This document shows, piece by piece, positions 35,215-45,038 of a stretch of 64,000 nucleotides of DNA. The notes below the pieces were generated by a model. The model did not search any database and had not been told where the DNA came from. It saw only the letters and a list, made by a program, of their open reading frames with translations. The first letter of the stretch is position 1, and each line of letters opens with the position of its first letter. A program made the translations under genes and the position numbers. Origin of the DNA: Komarekiella atlantica HA4396-MV6 (GTDB taxonomy: Bacteria > Cyanobacteriota > Cyanobacteriia > Cyanobacteriales > Nostocaceae); assembly GCA_019359395.1 (NCBI GenBank), contig JAHHHK010000003.1, positions 1 through 64,000 on the forward strand. The letters are read 5' to 3'.

Positions 35215-36015
35215 ATGAGTAATTACTTAGATGACTACGAACTTAATAACCTCGATTTTTACAGGAAAAATCATGGGCTACAGCTTTATTACAACTGGTC
35301 TGGGGAAATTTTGTGGCAAGAAACACCAGAGAAGCCAAAAGAAAAATTGTTTTCTATTGTTGGTATGAATGCTACAAAAGTATTTATCAAACCAGATCCA
35401 GAGTACGGCGAAGTTGGGTATCGGATCAATAGAGAAATTGGTTTATTCTGTAACCCAGTAACTCAAGATATTCTACACTTTTGGCAGTCGCCAAAAGCAA
35501 GTCAACCAGTACCAGTAGTACACATTGCTAACCGAATTGTCCAAGGCTCAGTCAAACCAAAAAAATTTGTCATCCCCAAAGGCCGTGGATATATCACTTC
35601 TGTCATGGAAATTCCTTTGGAATACCCGCATCCGTTAGCAGGAGATAGTAAATACTTAGACTATTGTCCTGGAGAAAAGTTTAAAGGAGTTGAATACTTT
35701 ATATCAAATACTTGCCGACCCGATGCTGTTGATGTCCCTCCTGCTAAGTGGGCGAGAGACTGTCCTTGGATGCCCTGGATGAAATTAGGTTATGGCAATC
35801 CAGCTAAATTAAGATTTGAAACAACAATATTTAGAGTGGATTCTTTTGAGCAGCTTCATCCTCAATTGGTCAAACTGGTGAGAGAAAAAGTCCCAATTTA
35901 TGAATTCACACCGACAGAAAGCGATGAACCGAATATGACGAGTATTCAGTACTTTAAGAAACACTTTGAGTCCTACTTGCGGGGGGATATTTTCCCGCTA
36001 GAGGAAACGGCTTGA
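35215..36015 (+). CDS. DUF1838 family protein
   Basis: About 266 residues. The DUF1838 signature is spread along it: LFSIVGMNATKVFIKPD, REIGLFCNPVTQDILHFWQS, VEYFISNTCRPDAV and CPWMPWMKLGYGNPAKLRFE. The family has no established function. ATG at 35215 is used; ATG at 35158 and an earlier start at 35131 are in frame, and none has a clear ribosome-binding site. It is the first of three plus-strand genes ending with cpeF, divergent from cpeY, which suggests expression with phycoerythrin genes. Confidence 0.72.
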   Translation: MSNYLDDYELNNLDFYRKNHGLQLYYNWSGEILWQETPEKPKEKLFSIVGMNATKVFIKPDPEYGEVGYRINREIGLFCNPVTQDILHFWQSPKASQPVPVVHIANRIVQGSVKPKKFVIPKGRGYITSVMEIPLEYPHPLAGDSKYLDYCPGEKFKGVEYFISNTCRPDAVDVPPAKWARDCPWMPWMKLGYGNPAKLRFETTIFRVDSFEQLHPQLVKLVREKVPIYEFTPTESDEPNMTSIQYFKKHFESYLRGDIFPLEETA

Positions 36016-36171
36016 GGATTCAGGAGGAGCTAGTACGGTCTTTTTCTGACTACTTCTTCAAAAAGGTTTACCAGTGGTAACGCGATCTGAGAAGATCAGA
36101 ATATATGCATTTGACATTTGAACACTAGCAACAAATCATCATAATAAATACATATTTAGGAAACAACGGAT

Positions 36172-36411
36172 ATGGACGAAAATTCAGAAATCATATCAAG
36201 CGACAACGTAACCGCTCAAGATCTAGCAGAAGTTATTGCAGAACTTGAGCTATATCGGGAACGTTTGGTTAAAGAAACTACGGAAGCGGCAAAACGGGCT
36301 AAGGTGATGAGGGTAAGCTTAATGGGGCAACTAGAGCCTGAGCTTGCTAAGATTGACTCTGCACTTGAGGAACTCCGCAATCAGCAGGCCAGCCTGATGG
36401 TTAGTAACTAG
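36172..36411 (+). CDS. small helical protein encoded just before cpeF
   Basis: 79 residues, no recognised family. Most of it is predicted helix with heptad-like charge (QDLAEVIAELELYRERLVKE and PELAKIDSALEELRNQQASL). AGGAAA precedes the ATG at 36172. The stop is 23 bp from the cpeF start, so the two are almost certainly one transcript. A chaperone-like or regulatory partner of CpeF is conceivable but not shown. Confidence 0.7.
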   Translation: MDENSEIISSDNVTAQDLAEVIAELELYRERLVKETTEAAKRAKVMRVSLMGQLEPELAKIDSALEELRNQQASLMVSN

Positions 36412-36434
36412 TAATCCATCTTGATAATTTAGCT

Positions 36435-37355
36435 ATGAGTGATATGCTCAACTCCGAAACTCAATCGGCGGGAAGTTCGCTACATCTGTCCCAGACGGAA
36501 ACTGATGCTTTGCTTGAGGCAGTCAGTAAACAACTAAACCTGAACACCTTCAACCCTGATGACCAACAAATTCTGAAGCAGATGGTTGAAAGTCTGGGAG
36601 ACTCGCGGGGGATGGTACGCTTGAGTTTCGCGGAAGCATTAGGTAAAATTGGCAAGCCTGTTACCCCGTTGTTGCTGGAGGCTGTGGCAAATCACCCAAA
36701 TCCAGTTGTACGAAGAGCCAGCGCTAAAACCTTGACACTCATTGCTGATCCAAAAGCAGTTCCGACTTTGGTCAACGCCCTATTAAATGATCAAGATACC
36801 GTTGTCAAAAACTCCTGTGTTGGAGCGCTCGCCAGAACGGGTGAGGCAGCAGTACCAGCATTGCTAGAAATTTTAGCATCAACTGAATATCCTGAAAGTT
36901 CCAAGGGTCTGGCGACATGGGCGTTGGCATTTATTGGCGCAGAAGCAAAGGAGTATGTATATCGAGAAATTGACTCTGACTCACCTGAAGTTCGTGCTGC
37001 TGTGATTGGGTCAATTGCTGCGATCGCTCAGGAAAATCCAGAAGCGGGAGCGTTCGATATCCTGATGAATGCTCTAGCTGATCCAGTTTCATCCGTGCGA
37101 TGCGAAGCCACAACAGCCTTGAGTAACCTTAAGTATCAACCTGCGGTTCCCCAGCTAGTTGATTTGCTAAAAAATCATGCTGATTGGGAAACTCGAAGGG
37201 CTGCGGCTCTAGCATTAATGAAAATAGGCGATCGCGCCGCCTTAGAACCTCTGCAAGCTGCATTGGCTCAGGAAGTGGAAGCACCAGTTCAAGCAGTCAT
37301 CAAGTTGGCAATTTCTCAAATTGAAAGGCACTTAGAAGAAGACTCCTGGGAATAA
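36435..37355 (+). CDS. cpeF: phycoerythrobilin lyase CpeF (beta-subunit doubly linked site)
   Basis: 306 residues of HEAT repeats (MVRLSFAEALGKIGKPVTPL, PVVRRASAKTLTLIADPKAV, VVKNSCVGALARTGEAAVPA, SVRCEATTALSNLKYQPAVP, WETRRAAALALMKIGD). The arrangement matches CpeF/MpeV-type lyases. In Fremyella CpeF attaches the doubly linked phycoerythrobilin to CpeB Cys-48/Cys-59, both present in this CpeB. It is coupled to the preceding 79-residue gene and convergent with cpeZ. Confidence 0.83.
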   Translation: MSDMLNSETQSAGSSLHLSQTETDALLEAVSKQLNLNTFNPDDQQILKQMVESLGDSRGMVRLSFAEALGKIGKPVTPLLLEAVANHPNPVVRRASAKTLTLIADPKAVPTLVNALLNDQDTVVKNSCVGALARTGEAAVPALLEILASTEYPESSKGLATWALAFIGAEAKEYVYREIDSDSPEVRAAVIGSIAAIAQENPEAGAFDILMNALADPVSSVRCEATTALSNLKYQPAVPQLVDLLKNHADWETRRAAALALMKIGDRAALEPLQAALAQEVEAPVQAVIKLAISQIERHLEEDSWE

Positions 37356-37552
37356 GGCGATGGACACTAGCCCTTTGAATGTGAGTAAAAATCCTAGAGA
37401 ATTTTGCCCACTTATAGGCTTCTCACCTTCGTGTCTTGGTGTCTTTGTGTTTCAAAAGTCAAATTTTCCACTAATCTAATACATCATTAAACCAGCTAAC
37501 AGTTATCAGCTAAAGGCGAGAGTATTTAAACCATTTTGTTGCAGCGCGATCG

Positions 37553-38167
37553 CTAATTCACCCTCTTAGAATAATTAATCACCTGATCTAATCGCGGCAA
37601 TGCACTCACTGCTGATTCACGAATATATGGATCGACAGATTCATCATTAGTCAATGCAGTCAGCACTTCTAACCCCCGAATATCACCCATAGAACCGATT
37701 GCATTCACAATTGATACAGCCACCGCAACATTATCTGTCGTTCTCAGCGCCTCAGCCAAAATTTCAAAAGCAGGAGAACCAATTTCGCCCAGCGCCATCA
37801 CTGATGCAATGTAAACAACGGGATTTGGGTCATTGAGGGCTGTTTTTAATCCCTGTAAGCCATCGGCAGGAAAGGTAACTTCTGGATGGTTGGCAGCGAC
37901 CTGAGCTAAAGCTTTAGCACAACTACCTCGAATAGTCGCGTTATCGCTATTTAACAATGACTCTACCAGTGAAGGCACAGCATCAGGCCCAATAGCGCCC
38001 AGTGCTTTTACCGCAGCTCGCCGATAGGTAACATCTTCATCATCCAAAATGCCCATCAAGCGAGAAATAGTATTTTCATCCCGGACATCAGCCAACTCCC
38101 GCATCGCTCGTTCCCGCAGATTAGGGTTGGGATGTTTCAATTGTTCAAATAAAGAATCTATTGTCAT
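37553..38167 (-). CDS. cpeZ: CpeZ, chaperone-like partner of CpeY
   Basis: 204 residues starting MTIDSLFEQLKHPNPNLRER, with HEAT repeats YRRAAVKALGAIGPDAVPSL, ATIRGSCAKALAQVAANHPE and VVYIASVMALGEIGSPAFEI. Length equals known CpeZ (about 205). CpeZ assists CpeY and CpeT and helps fold phycoerythrin subunits. It follows cpeBA on the minus strand after a repeat-filled gap of 375 bp, so it may be read from the cpeB promoter or its own. Confidence 0.88.
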   Translation of the reverse strand: MTIDSLFEQLKHPNPNLRERAMRELADVRDENTISRLMGILDDEDVTYRRAAVKALGAIGPDAVPSLVESLLNSDNATIRGSCAKALAQVAANHPEVTFPADGLQGLKTALNDPNPVVYIASVMALGEIGSPAFEILAEALRTTDNVAVAVSIVNAIGSMGDIRGLEVLTALTNDESVDPYIRESAVSALPRLDQVINYSKRVN

Positions 38168-38290
38168 AGGTTTATTTTTATATCGTCAGTCGGGGATTGG
38201 GGAACACGTGGCGCTCTTTGGGGATAAGGGGCAATGGGGACTGGGGACAAGGGGGAGACGGGGCATAAAGGGAATAAATACTGGCTCTTG

Positions 38291-38403
38291 ACCCTTGTAC
38301 AGACGCGATTAATCGCATCTCTACTCTTAACCCTTGTACAGACGCGATTAATCGCGTCTCTACTCTTGACCCTTGCACAGACGCGATTAATCGCTACTCC
38401 TAA
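38291..38403. repeat. three tandem 39-bp units (LTRR-like)
   Basis: Units start at 38291, 38330 and 38369. Each carries ACCCTTGTACAGACGCGATT followed by AATCGCGTCTCTACTCTT with small changes, the last unit being shortened. The inner palindrome also occurs once at 24832-24867 in inverse orientation. Long tandem repeats of this kind are typical of Nostocales intergenic DNA. Confidence 0.85.
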
Positions 38404-38439
38404 CAAATGACAAATGACAAGTAACTAATGACACAACTG

Positions 38440-38498
38440 AGGGACTCTTAGTCGATCGCTTACCTTAATTTAGGCAAAGCAATATACTGAGAGTCCCT
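38440..38498 (-). terminator. long-loop hairpin downstream of cpeA
   Basis: AGGGACTCT (38440-38448) and AGAGTCCCT (38490-38498) form a perfect 9-bp stem with a 41-base loop, about 45 bp after the cpeA stop on the minus strand. No T-run follows, so it may protect the 3' end of cpeBA mRNA. Confidence 0.5.
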
Positions 38499-38542
38499 TA
38501 GTTTTAGAGTATGACGATCGCTCGTCTAGTCAATCCGTGTCA

Positions 38543-39043
<501 letters not shown>

Positions 39044-39115
39044 TTATACTCCTGATTGCATTTGCTCGGATTTGGATTTCAGTTTGCTTGGCTAATAGCC
39101 GTTAGCCATGAGCTG

Positions 39116-40179
<1,064 letters not shown>

Positions 40180-40347
40180 TCAAGCTTGTTTAATTAAATG
40201 CTTGACCAAATTGTCTTTTACCATCATCTGCCGTAAAACTTCTAGCAAAAATTCTTGAGCCTCTTCGCGACTCAAATTTTTTACCTGATCTTTTAAGTTT
40301 TGTAAACGAAACTGTTGCTCTAAGGTCAGTTCGATTGGGAAGTCCAT
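40180..40347 (-). CDS. nblA: phycobilisome degradation adaptor NblA
   Basis: 55 residues: MDFPIELTLEQQFRLQNLKD, then SREEAQEFLLEVLRQMMVKD and NLVKHLIKQA. This is NblA, the small helical dimer that binds phycobiliproteins and brings the Clp protease during nutrient stress. AGAGGAGT lies seven bases before the ATG. It is short enough to be missed by length cut-offs. In Tolypothrix PCC 7601 an nblA gene also lies upstream of cpeBA, and the same arrangement is seen here. Confidence 0.93.
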   Translation of the reverse strand: MDFPIELTLEQQFRLQNLKDQVKNLSREEAQEFLLEVLRQMMVKDNLVKHLIKQA

Positions 40348-40651
40348 GATTCACTCCTCTGATTCACAAAATCGAAGGGTATTTGGTTAATACTGCCTTT
40401 ACAAACCAGTATTTCTACCAGTTTAACACAAGATATTAAACTGTCTACTTTGTCAAGCTATAAGCAATTGTCACCATAAAAGTTTACAATTGTATAGCAG
40501 CATACCGATCTAAATCCCTTTGTCGGGAGGCTTGTTGAAAGCTAACCGCTGATCGCTGTAATGTTTAGAATGTTTACATACCAATAACTTTAAAAAGAAA
40601 CAATCCGTAAAACATCATCCGCAGGAGTAATAAATAGGAGTCAGAAGATTG
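40348..40651. promoter_or_regulatory. divergent promoter region nblA / cpcS
   Basis: About 300 bp with no gene between divergent nblA and cpcS. Both promoters must be here. No sites such as an NtcA box are assigned. Confidence 0.45.
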
Positions 40652-41269
40652 ATGGACGCGATGGAATTTTTTAAGCTAAGTGCTGGCAAATGGCGATCGC
40701 AACGAGCGACTCATCATCTTGCCTTCAAGCGCTCAGAGACGGGAGAATCAGACATTCAGGTAGAAACTCTAGCTGAGGATCACCCAGAAATCATTGAACT
40801 ATGCCAGTATCATCAGATTGACCCCAGTCTGTCAGTGGGTGGCTCGCGCGTGCGTTGGCTGGGCACAATGGCTTGGGATAGAGATGCTGATGAGAACCAT
40901 GAGGGTAAAACCATATTTGCGATCGTGCCCGATGTTGATAACCCCAGGCAAGGTAGATTACTCCGGGAGAGAGGTTACGCAGAAATTGTGCCTGTCGTCG
41001 GTCTATATCACATGGATGATCAAGATGGGTTAGTGCTGACCACTGAATATGAAACAATGAGTTCTATTGAGCGATTCTGGTTCGCCAGCCCAAACCTCCG
41101 GTTGAGAACCAGTACAGTGAAACGGTTTGGTGGTTTCAGCACAGCATCGTTTTGTACCGAAGCCCGCGTTGAGACATCTTCAGAGGGTTCCAATACAGAA
41201 GAAGTAACCTCCAAACAAACAGTGGATATTCCAGAAGCAAAACAGTTTTATTCAGTTTTGGGCTGGTGA
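40652..41269 (+). CDS. cpcS: CpcS-I/CpeS1-type bilin lyase (Cys-82/84 sites)
   Basis: 205 residues: MEFFKLSAGKWRSQRATHHL, GRLLRERGYAEIVPVVGLYH, LVLTTEYETMSSIERFWFAS, NLRLRTSTVKRFGGFSTAS. It is close to the broad-specificity S-type lyase of Nostoc PCC 7120 (CpeS1/CpcS-III), which attaches phycocyanobilin to the Cys-82/84 site of CpcB, PecB and allophycocyanin subunits. About 25 extra residues at the C-terminus are unusual. Its TGA overlaps the GTG start of the following gene by four bases. Confidence 0.87.
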   Translation: MDAMEFFKLSAGKWRSQRATHHLAFKRSETGESDIQVETLAEDHPEIIELCQYHQIDPSLSVGGSRVRWLGTMAWDRDADENHEGKTIFAIVPDVDNPRQGRLLRERGYAEIVPVVGLYHMDDQDGLVLTTEYETMSSIERFWFASPNLRLRTSTVKRFGGFSTASFCTEARVETSSEGSNTEEVTSKQTVDIPEAKQFYSVLGW

Positions 41270-41820
41270 ATTACCTGAAGCAGACTGATGCTTTTACTCG
41301 TGGTCTAGAGTACCTGCGCCTGGTACAGGAACTTGCTCTAGAGCCGGGTATGGTGGATGTGATCAATAATCTGCGCGATCGCATTTCTATTTGCACTTGG
41401 ATCGGCGATAACATTGACGCTATCAATGCTCAGCTTCAAATCTGTCTTGAAGCTTGTCATGATTGCTTTCACCCCCAAGATCGTCCCTCCATCCAAATTT
41501 TTGCAGTACCCATAGCTCAATCCTTTGGCATCGACGGTCTGTGCAACATTTTCACAACCCCAATCACCATTCTGGTAGATGTTGGGCGAATTGCACCTAT
41601 AGACTGGTTGGGTATTGTTGTCCATGAATACGCCCATGCTCATTCAGGAGACTCCGGTCATAACCGGCAGTTTGTCAGAATTCTATCTCACCTGTGTTTA
41701 GGATTGGGATTGGAACCGCCTGAATGGCAGCCAGGGATGGAAGTAGCTTTGCGTAACTGGCCTTACTGTAACTCAACCATAGATCCTCTGGAATTTTGGA
41801 TAGGTCAAGGGATTGATTAA
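41266..41820 (+). CDS. HExxH zinc-metalloprotease-like protein coupled to cpcS
   Basis: 184 residues, no named family recognised. VVHEYAHAHSGDSGHNRQF contains HExxH (H120, E121, H124) and a third His (H132) in GHNRQF, the spacing seen in SprT-like and minigluzincin domains. Upstream the protein has Cys at 43, 60, 64 and 67. GTG start overlaps the cpcS stop (GTGA), so expression is coupled. A role in phycobiliprotein quality control or maturation would fit the context; no evidence beyond position. Confidence 0.72.
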   Translation: MNYLKQTDAFTRGLEYLRLVQELALEPGMVDVINNLRDRISICTWIGDNIDAINAQLQICLEACHDCFHPQDRPSIQIFAVPIAQSFGIDGLCNIFTTPITILVDVGRIAPIDWLGIVVHEYAHAHSGDSGHNRQFVRILSHLCLGLGLEPPEWQPGMEVALRNWPYCNSTIDPLEFWIGQGID

Positions 41821-42341
41821 GGGGAGCAGGGAGCAGGGGGGCAGAGGGGCAGAGGGAGCAGGGGGAGCAAAAGAAGAGAATAATTAATGACTCCTGTCTC
41901 TTCTTCCCAATCCCCAATCCCCAATCCCCAATGTTAAAGATTATTGCTTGAGTTCAAAAAAGTGAAACTGAATCTCCTAATCTGAAAATGGATAAAGCTT
42001 TCAATGATAAGCTATGTAATTGTTAATTACCAACGTTATTTATTATTATCCTTAGTAAGAATTTAGCAACTAGATAAGTTTGACAGTTGATTTCTTTATT
42101 AAGTTACTCAGCTTTATCTCAAAATCAGCGTGTATAAAGTTGCTTGTTTTCCTGAGTAGCCACAGTCCTTTTACTGATAGGCTATGAACTAAATCCCCTA
42201 GACTAACTGCTACTACTACGAAAACTTACCCTTGGTTAAGTTTCGTGAAATTTAATCAGAATTCTGAGGTTCTGATACAACTACTCCTTTAATATGTGAT
42301 TTAAAGTTGTTAATTTTAATTAAGAACATGGAGGCTTTATA
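41821..42341. other. intergenic region with STRR-type repeats, cpcG leader
   Basis: 520 bp without a gene. About 41821-41870 is GGGAGCAGGGAGCAGG-type repeats; about 41905-41932 has CCCCAAT heptamers in tandem (STRR). The remaining 400 bp is AT-rich and includes the cpcG promoter. Confidence 0.7.
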
Positions 42342-43109
42342 GTGGCACTTCCTCTATTAACATACGATCCTTCAAGTCAAAACCAGCGCGTAGCGGCGTA
42401 TGAAGTACCGGGTGATGAACAAGCCAGGATTTTCTCTACAGACAATCTGCTTTCTCCATCAGATCTAGGTAATTTGATCGAAGCAGCATATCGTCAGATT
42501 TTTTTCCATGCCTTTGCAGCCGATCGCGAACCATTCCTAGAGTCCCAACTCCGTAATGGACAGATTACAGTAAGAGACTTTATTCGTGGTTTACTGCTTT
42601 CCAATACCTTTAAGAAAAGCTTCTACGACCTCAACAGCAACTACCGCTTTGTTGAACATTGCGTGCAGAAGGTTCTCGGTCGCGACGTTTACAACGAGCG
42701 GGAAAAAATTGCCTGGTCAATTGTAGTCGCTACCAAGGGTATCAAAGGCCTTGTTGATGAACTGCTCAACACTGAAGAGTACCTGAGCAATTTTGGATAC
42801 TCTACAGTTCCTTATCAGCGGCGTCGAGTATTGCCATCCCGTGCTGAGGGTGAGTTACCTTTCAACATCAAATCTCCACGATATGATGCTTATCACCGTT
42901 CTAAACTGGGTTTCCCACAAATCATTTGGCAGGTAGAAGTACGGAGATACACCCCACAAGACCAAAAGCCCAAGGCTGGCGATCCTGCTCTATTCCTGGG
43001 TATGGCACAAGATCTCAATGCAACTGGCAATCTTCCACAACGGATCTCGCCATACAACATTGATATTGAAAAGTCTGTACCTTATAGACAACTGTCAGGC
43101 GTTAAGTAA
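42342..43109 (+). CDS. cpcG: phycobilisome rod-core linker CpcG
   Basis: 255 residues starting [20 protein letters not shown] as in CpcG. The PBS-linker domain covers about residues 30-160 ([60 protein letters not shown]). The C-terminal part (about 175-255) binds the allophycocyanin core. There is no hydrophobic C-terminal helix of the CpcL kind. The start is GTG with GGAGG before it. Nostocales usually have several cpcG genes behind cpcF; only this one is in the window. Confidence 0.92.
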   Translation: MALPLLTYDPSSQNQRVAAYEVPGDEQARIFSTDNLLSPSDLGNLIEAAYRQIFFHAFAADREPFLESQLRNGQITVRDFIRGLLLSNTFKKSFYDLNSNYRFVEHCVQKVLGRDVYNEREKIAWSIVVATKGIKGLVDELLNTEEYLSNFGYSTVPYQRRRVLPSRAEGELPFNIKSPRYDAYHRSKLGFPQIIWQVEVRRYTPQDQKPKAGDPALFLGMAQDLNATGNLPQRISPYNIDIEKSVPYRQLSGVK

Positions 43110-43264
43110 CGATTTTCCGTCTGCATCTGGCTAGTACACCACCTTAAATCATCTGATAGCGTGCATAAGTCCTGGGTTATGTAGGAGTTTCATTTAGGTA
43201 GAACTAGTGAAACAGACTCTATCCCATGTCGGATGCACGCTAATTGTTTATCAGTTATCAGAAG

Positions 43265-44185
43265 TCATCGTTTTTGTAAGACTTCCAAAAGCTTTGTAAA
43301 TGTTCTGGGAGGAGGAGCTGTTACCTCAATCGACTCCGCAGATAGGGGATGCTGCAACTTTAGACGCCAAGCGTGTAGTGCTTGACCAGGCAAATTTACC
43401 CCCACTGAACGACCAGAACCATAAACTGGGTCGCCGACAATTGGATGACCAATTTTGGCGCTGTGGACGCGAATTTGATGAGTGCGGCCAGTTTCTAATT
43501 GAAAGTGGATTAATGTGTAATTACCCAAGCGTTCTAGTACTCGCCAATGAGTGACGGCAGATCGTCCACCTTGTTCAACGGCTATAATAGCCATTTTTTT
43601 GCGGTCTTGTGGATGGCGACCAATGGGCAAGTCTATAGTACCACTTTCAACTTTTGGCGCACCGTAAACCACGCCTAAGTATTCTCGCCGGGCAGTTTTT
43701 GCTTGGAGTTGTGCTTGTAGGCTTTGATAGGCAATATCTGTTTTGGCAATTGCGATCGCACCCGTTGTATCCTTATCCAATCGATGGACAATTCCTGGAC
43801 GTTGGACTCCCCCAATTCCTGGTAAGTTGGGACAGTGTGCTAATAAGGCATTTACTAAAGTACCATCTGGATGACCGGGTGCAGGATGCACGACTAAGCC
43901 TGCGGGTTTGTTAAGAATGAGTAAATGGTCGTCTTCGTAGAGAATATCTAAAGGAATATCTTCTGCTTGCAGTTCTAGGGGTTGCGCTTCTGGGATTTCG
44001 AGAGTGATGCGATCGCCTATTTTGACATTAATCTTTTTAGATGTGCAGATTTTGCCGTTAATTTGCACGTTACCCTTTTCGATTAACTGTTGGATGCGGG
44101 AACGGGATAAATCTAATAATTCTTGGGAAAGATAGCGATCAAGGCGTTCGTTATTTTCTTCAACCTGTAAATTAAATTCGGTCAC
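43265..44185 (-). CDS. rluD: RluA-family 23S rRNA pseudouridine synthase (RluD-like)
   Basis: 306 residues. An S4 RNA-binding domain is at about 13-65 (RLDRYLSQELLDLSRSRIQQ). The catalytic domain has HRLDKDTTGAIAIAKT with the essential Asp, and HQIRVHSAKIGHPIVGDPVY. RluD modifies helix 69 of 23S rRNA. Its ATG overlaps the stop of the Uma2 gene upstream by four bases (44182-44185), so the two genes are coupled. Confidence 0.9.
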   Translation of the reverse strand: MTEFNLQVEENNERLDRYLSQELLDLSRSRIQQLIEKGNVQINGKICTSKKINVKIGDRITLEIPEAQPLELQAEDIPLDILYEDDHLLILNKPAGLVVHPAPGHPDGTLVNALLAHCPNLPGIGGVQRPGIVHRLDKDTTGAIAIAKTDIAYQSLQAQLQAKTARREYLGVVYGAPKVESGTIDLPIGRHPQDRKKMAIIAVEQGGRSAVTHWRVLERLGNYTLIHFQLETGRTHQIRVHSAKIGHPIVGDPVYGSGRSVGVNLPGQALHAWRLKLQHPLSAESIEVTAPPPRTFTKLLEVLQKR

Positions 44186-44961
44186 AATTGCTCTGGGTTA
44201 ATTCCCCGTTCTTTAAGTAAAGCGCGGAGTGCTTCTAGTTCACTTTCTGCTTGTTCAGCTCGTTGGCGTTCTTGTTCAGCTCGTTGGCGTTCTTGTTCAG
44301 CTCGTTGGCATTCTTGTTCAGCTCGTTGGCGTTCTTGTTCAGCTCGTTGGCGTTCTTGTTCAGCTTGAGCTTGCGCTTGTTCCCGTTGTTGCGCTAGTTC
44401 TACATATGTTAAAAACCGTTGCCCATCAGGACGATAAATCTGAAGTTCGCTATCTGACAATTCAAAGCGTATACCAAGATGGGAACTTACCCAACCAGTC
44501 ATTTGGGGAATTTCAGCTAGTTCACCACCAGAACGTAACCAACCACTTAACTCACCTGTCTCTGGGTCATATAAGTAATATTCTTCTACGCCATAACGCT
44601 CGTAAAATTTGTATTTAGCAATCATCTCTTTAGCACTGTTGCTAGGAGAGAGAATTTCAAACACCACTTGCGGGGGAATATTATCTTCTTGCCATTGTAG
44701 ATAAGAACCTCGGTCTGCTTTTGGTCTGCCAAAGACTACCATGACATCAGGCGCTCTGCGGGTGACGTTATCCCCCTGAACAGGATACCAAAATAAATCG
44801 CCAGCAACGAATACATTAGGATCATCAGCAAATAAAAGATCCAAGTTCTTTTTAATCAGCACAATCAACTCAAACTGTTTTGTATTTTCTGCCATTGGCT
44901 GTCCATCGCTTTCGGGGTAGACAATGGCTTTTTGGCTGGAAGATGGTAGCTGAGTGACCAT
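44182..44961 (-). CDS. Uma2 family nuclease with heptad-repeat tail
   Basis: 259 residues. The Uma2 core shows RRAPDVMVVFGRPKADRGSY, VVFEILSPSNSAKEMIAKYK and YGVEEYYLYDPETGELSGWL. The tail (about 195-240) is six or so copies of QRAEQER, encoded by a 21-bp tandem repeat, ending LRALLKERGINPEQL. It is a tandem duplicate of the next gene: both begin MVTQLPSSSQK and end INPEQL. It overlaps rluD by four bases. Confidence 0.9.
   Translation of the reverse strand: MVTQLPSSSQKAIVYPESDGQPMAENTKQFELIVLIKKNLDLLFADDPNVFVAGDLFWYPVQGDNVTRRAPDVMVVFGRPKADRGSYLQWQEDNIPPQVVFEILSPSNSAKEMIAKYKFYERYGVEEYYLYDPETGELSGWLRSGGELAEIPQMTGWVSSHLGIRFELSDSELQIYRPDGQRFLTYVELAQQREQAQAQAEQERQRAEQERQRAEQECQRAEQERQRAEQERQRAEQAESELEALRALLKERGINPEQL
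44250..44365. repeat. 21-bp tandem repeat inside the Uma2 gene
   Basis: About five and a half copies of GTTCAGCTCGTTGGCGTTCT plus T. On the coding strand they give the heptad QRAEQER, so copy-number change lengthens the coiled coil without a frameshift. The paralogue at 45039 has only a short form. Confidence 0.85.
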
Positions 44962-45038
44962 TGCTATAAGTCCAATTTCACAAGTGTATTGTCAATTTTA
45001 ACGAACTGAAGATTCTTCAACTTGTAAATTAAATTTGG

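Larger units (their letters stand above)
38168..38542. other. cpeA-cpeZ gap filled with repeats
   Basis: No gene. From cpeZ outward: G-rich STRR-like heptamers (about 38190-38280), three 39-bp tandem units (38291-38403), and a long-loop hairpin (38440-38498) close to the cpeA stop. Confidence 0.7.

Noticed and set aside
38164-38406. 80-codon frame between cpeZ and cpeA
   Set aside because: Made entirely of tandem 39-bp units and G-rich repeats.
41821-41935. Repeats after the HExxH gene as a possible regulatory array
   Set aside because: Typical heptanucleotide STRR sequence of Nostocales, present in several other gaps here.
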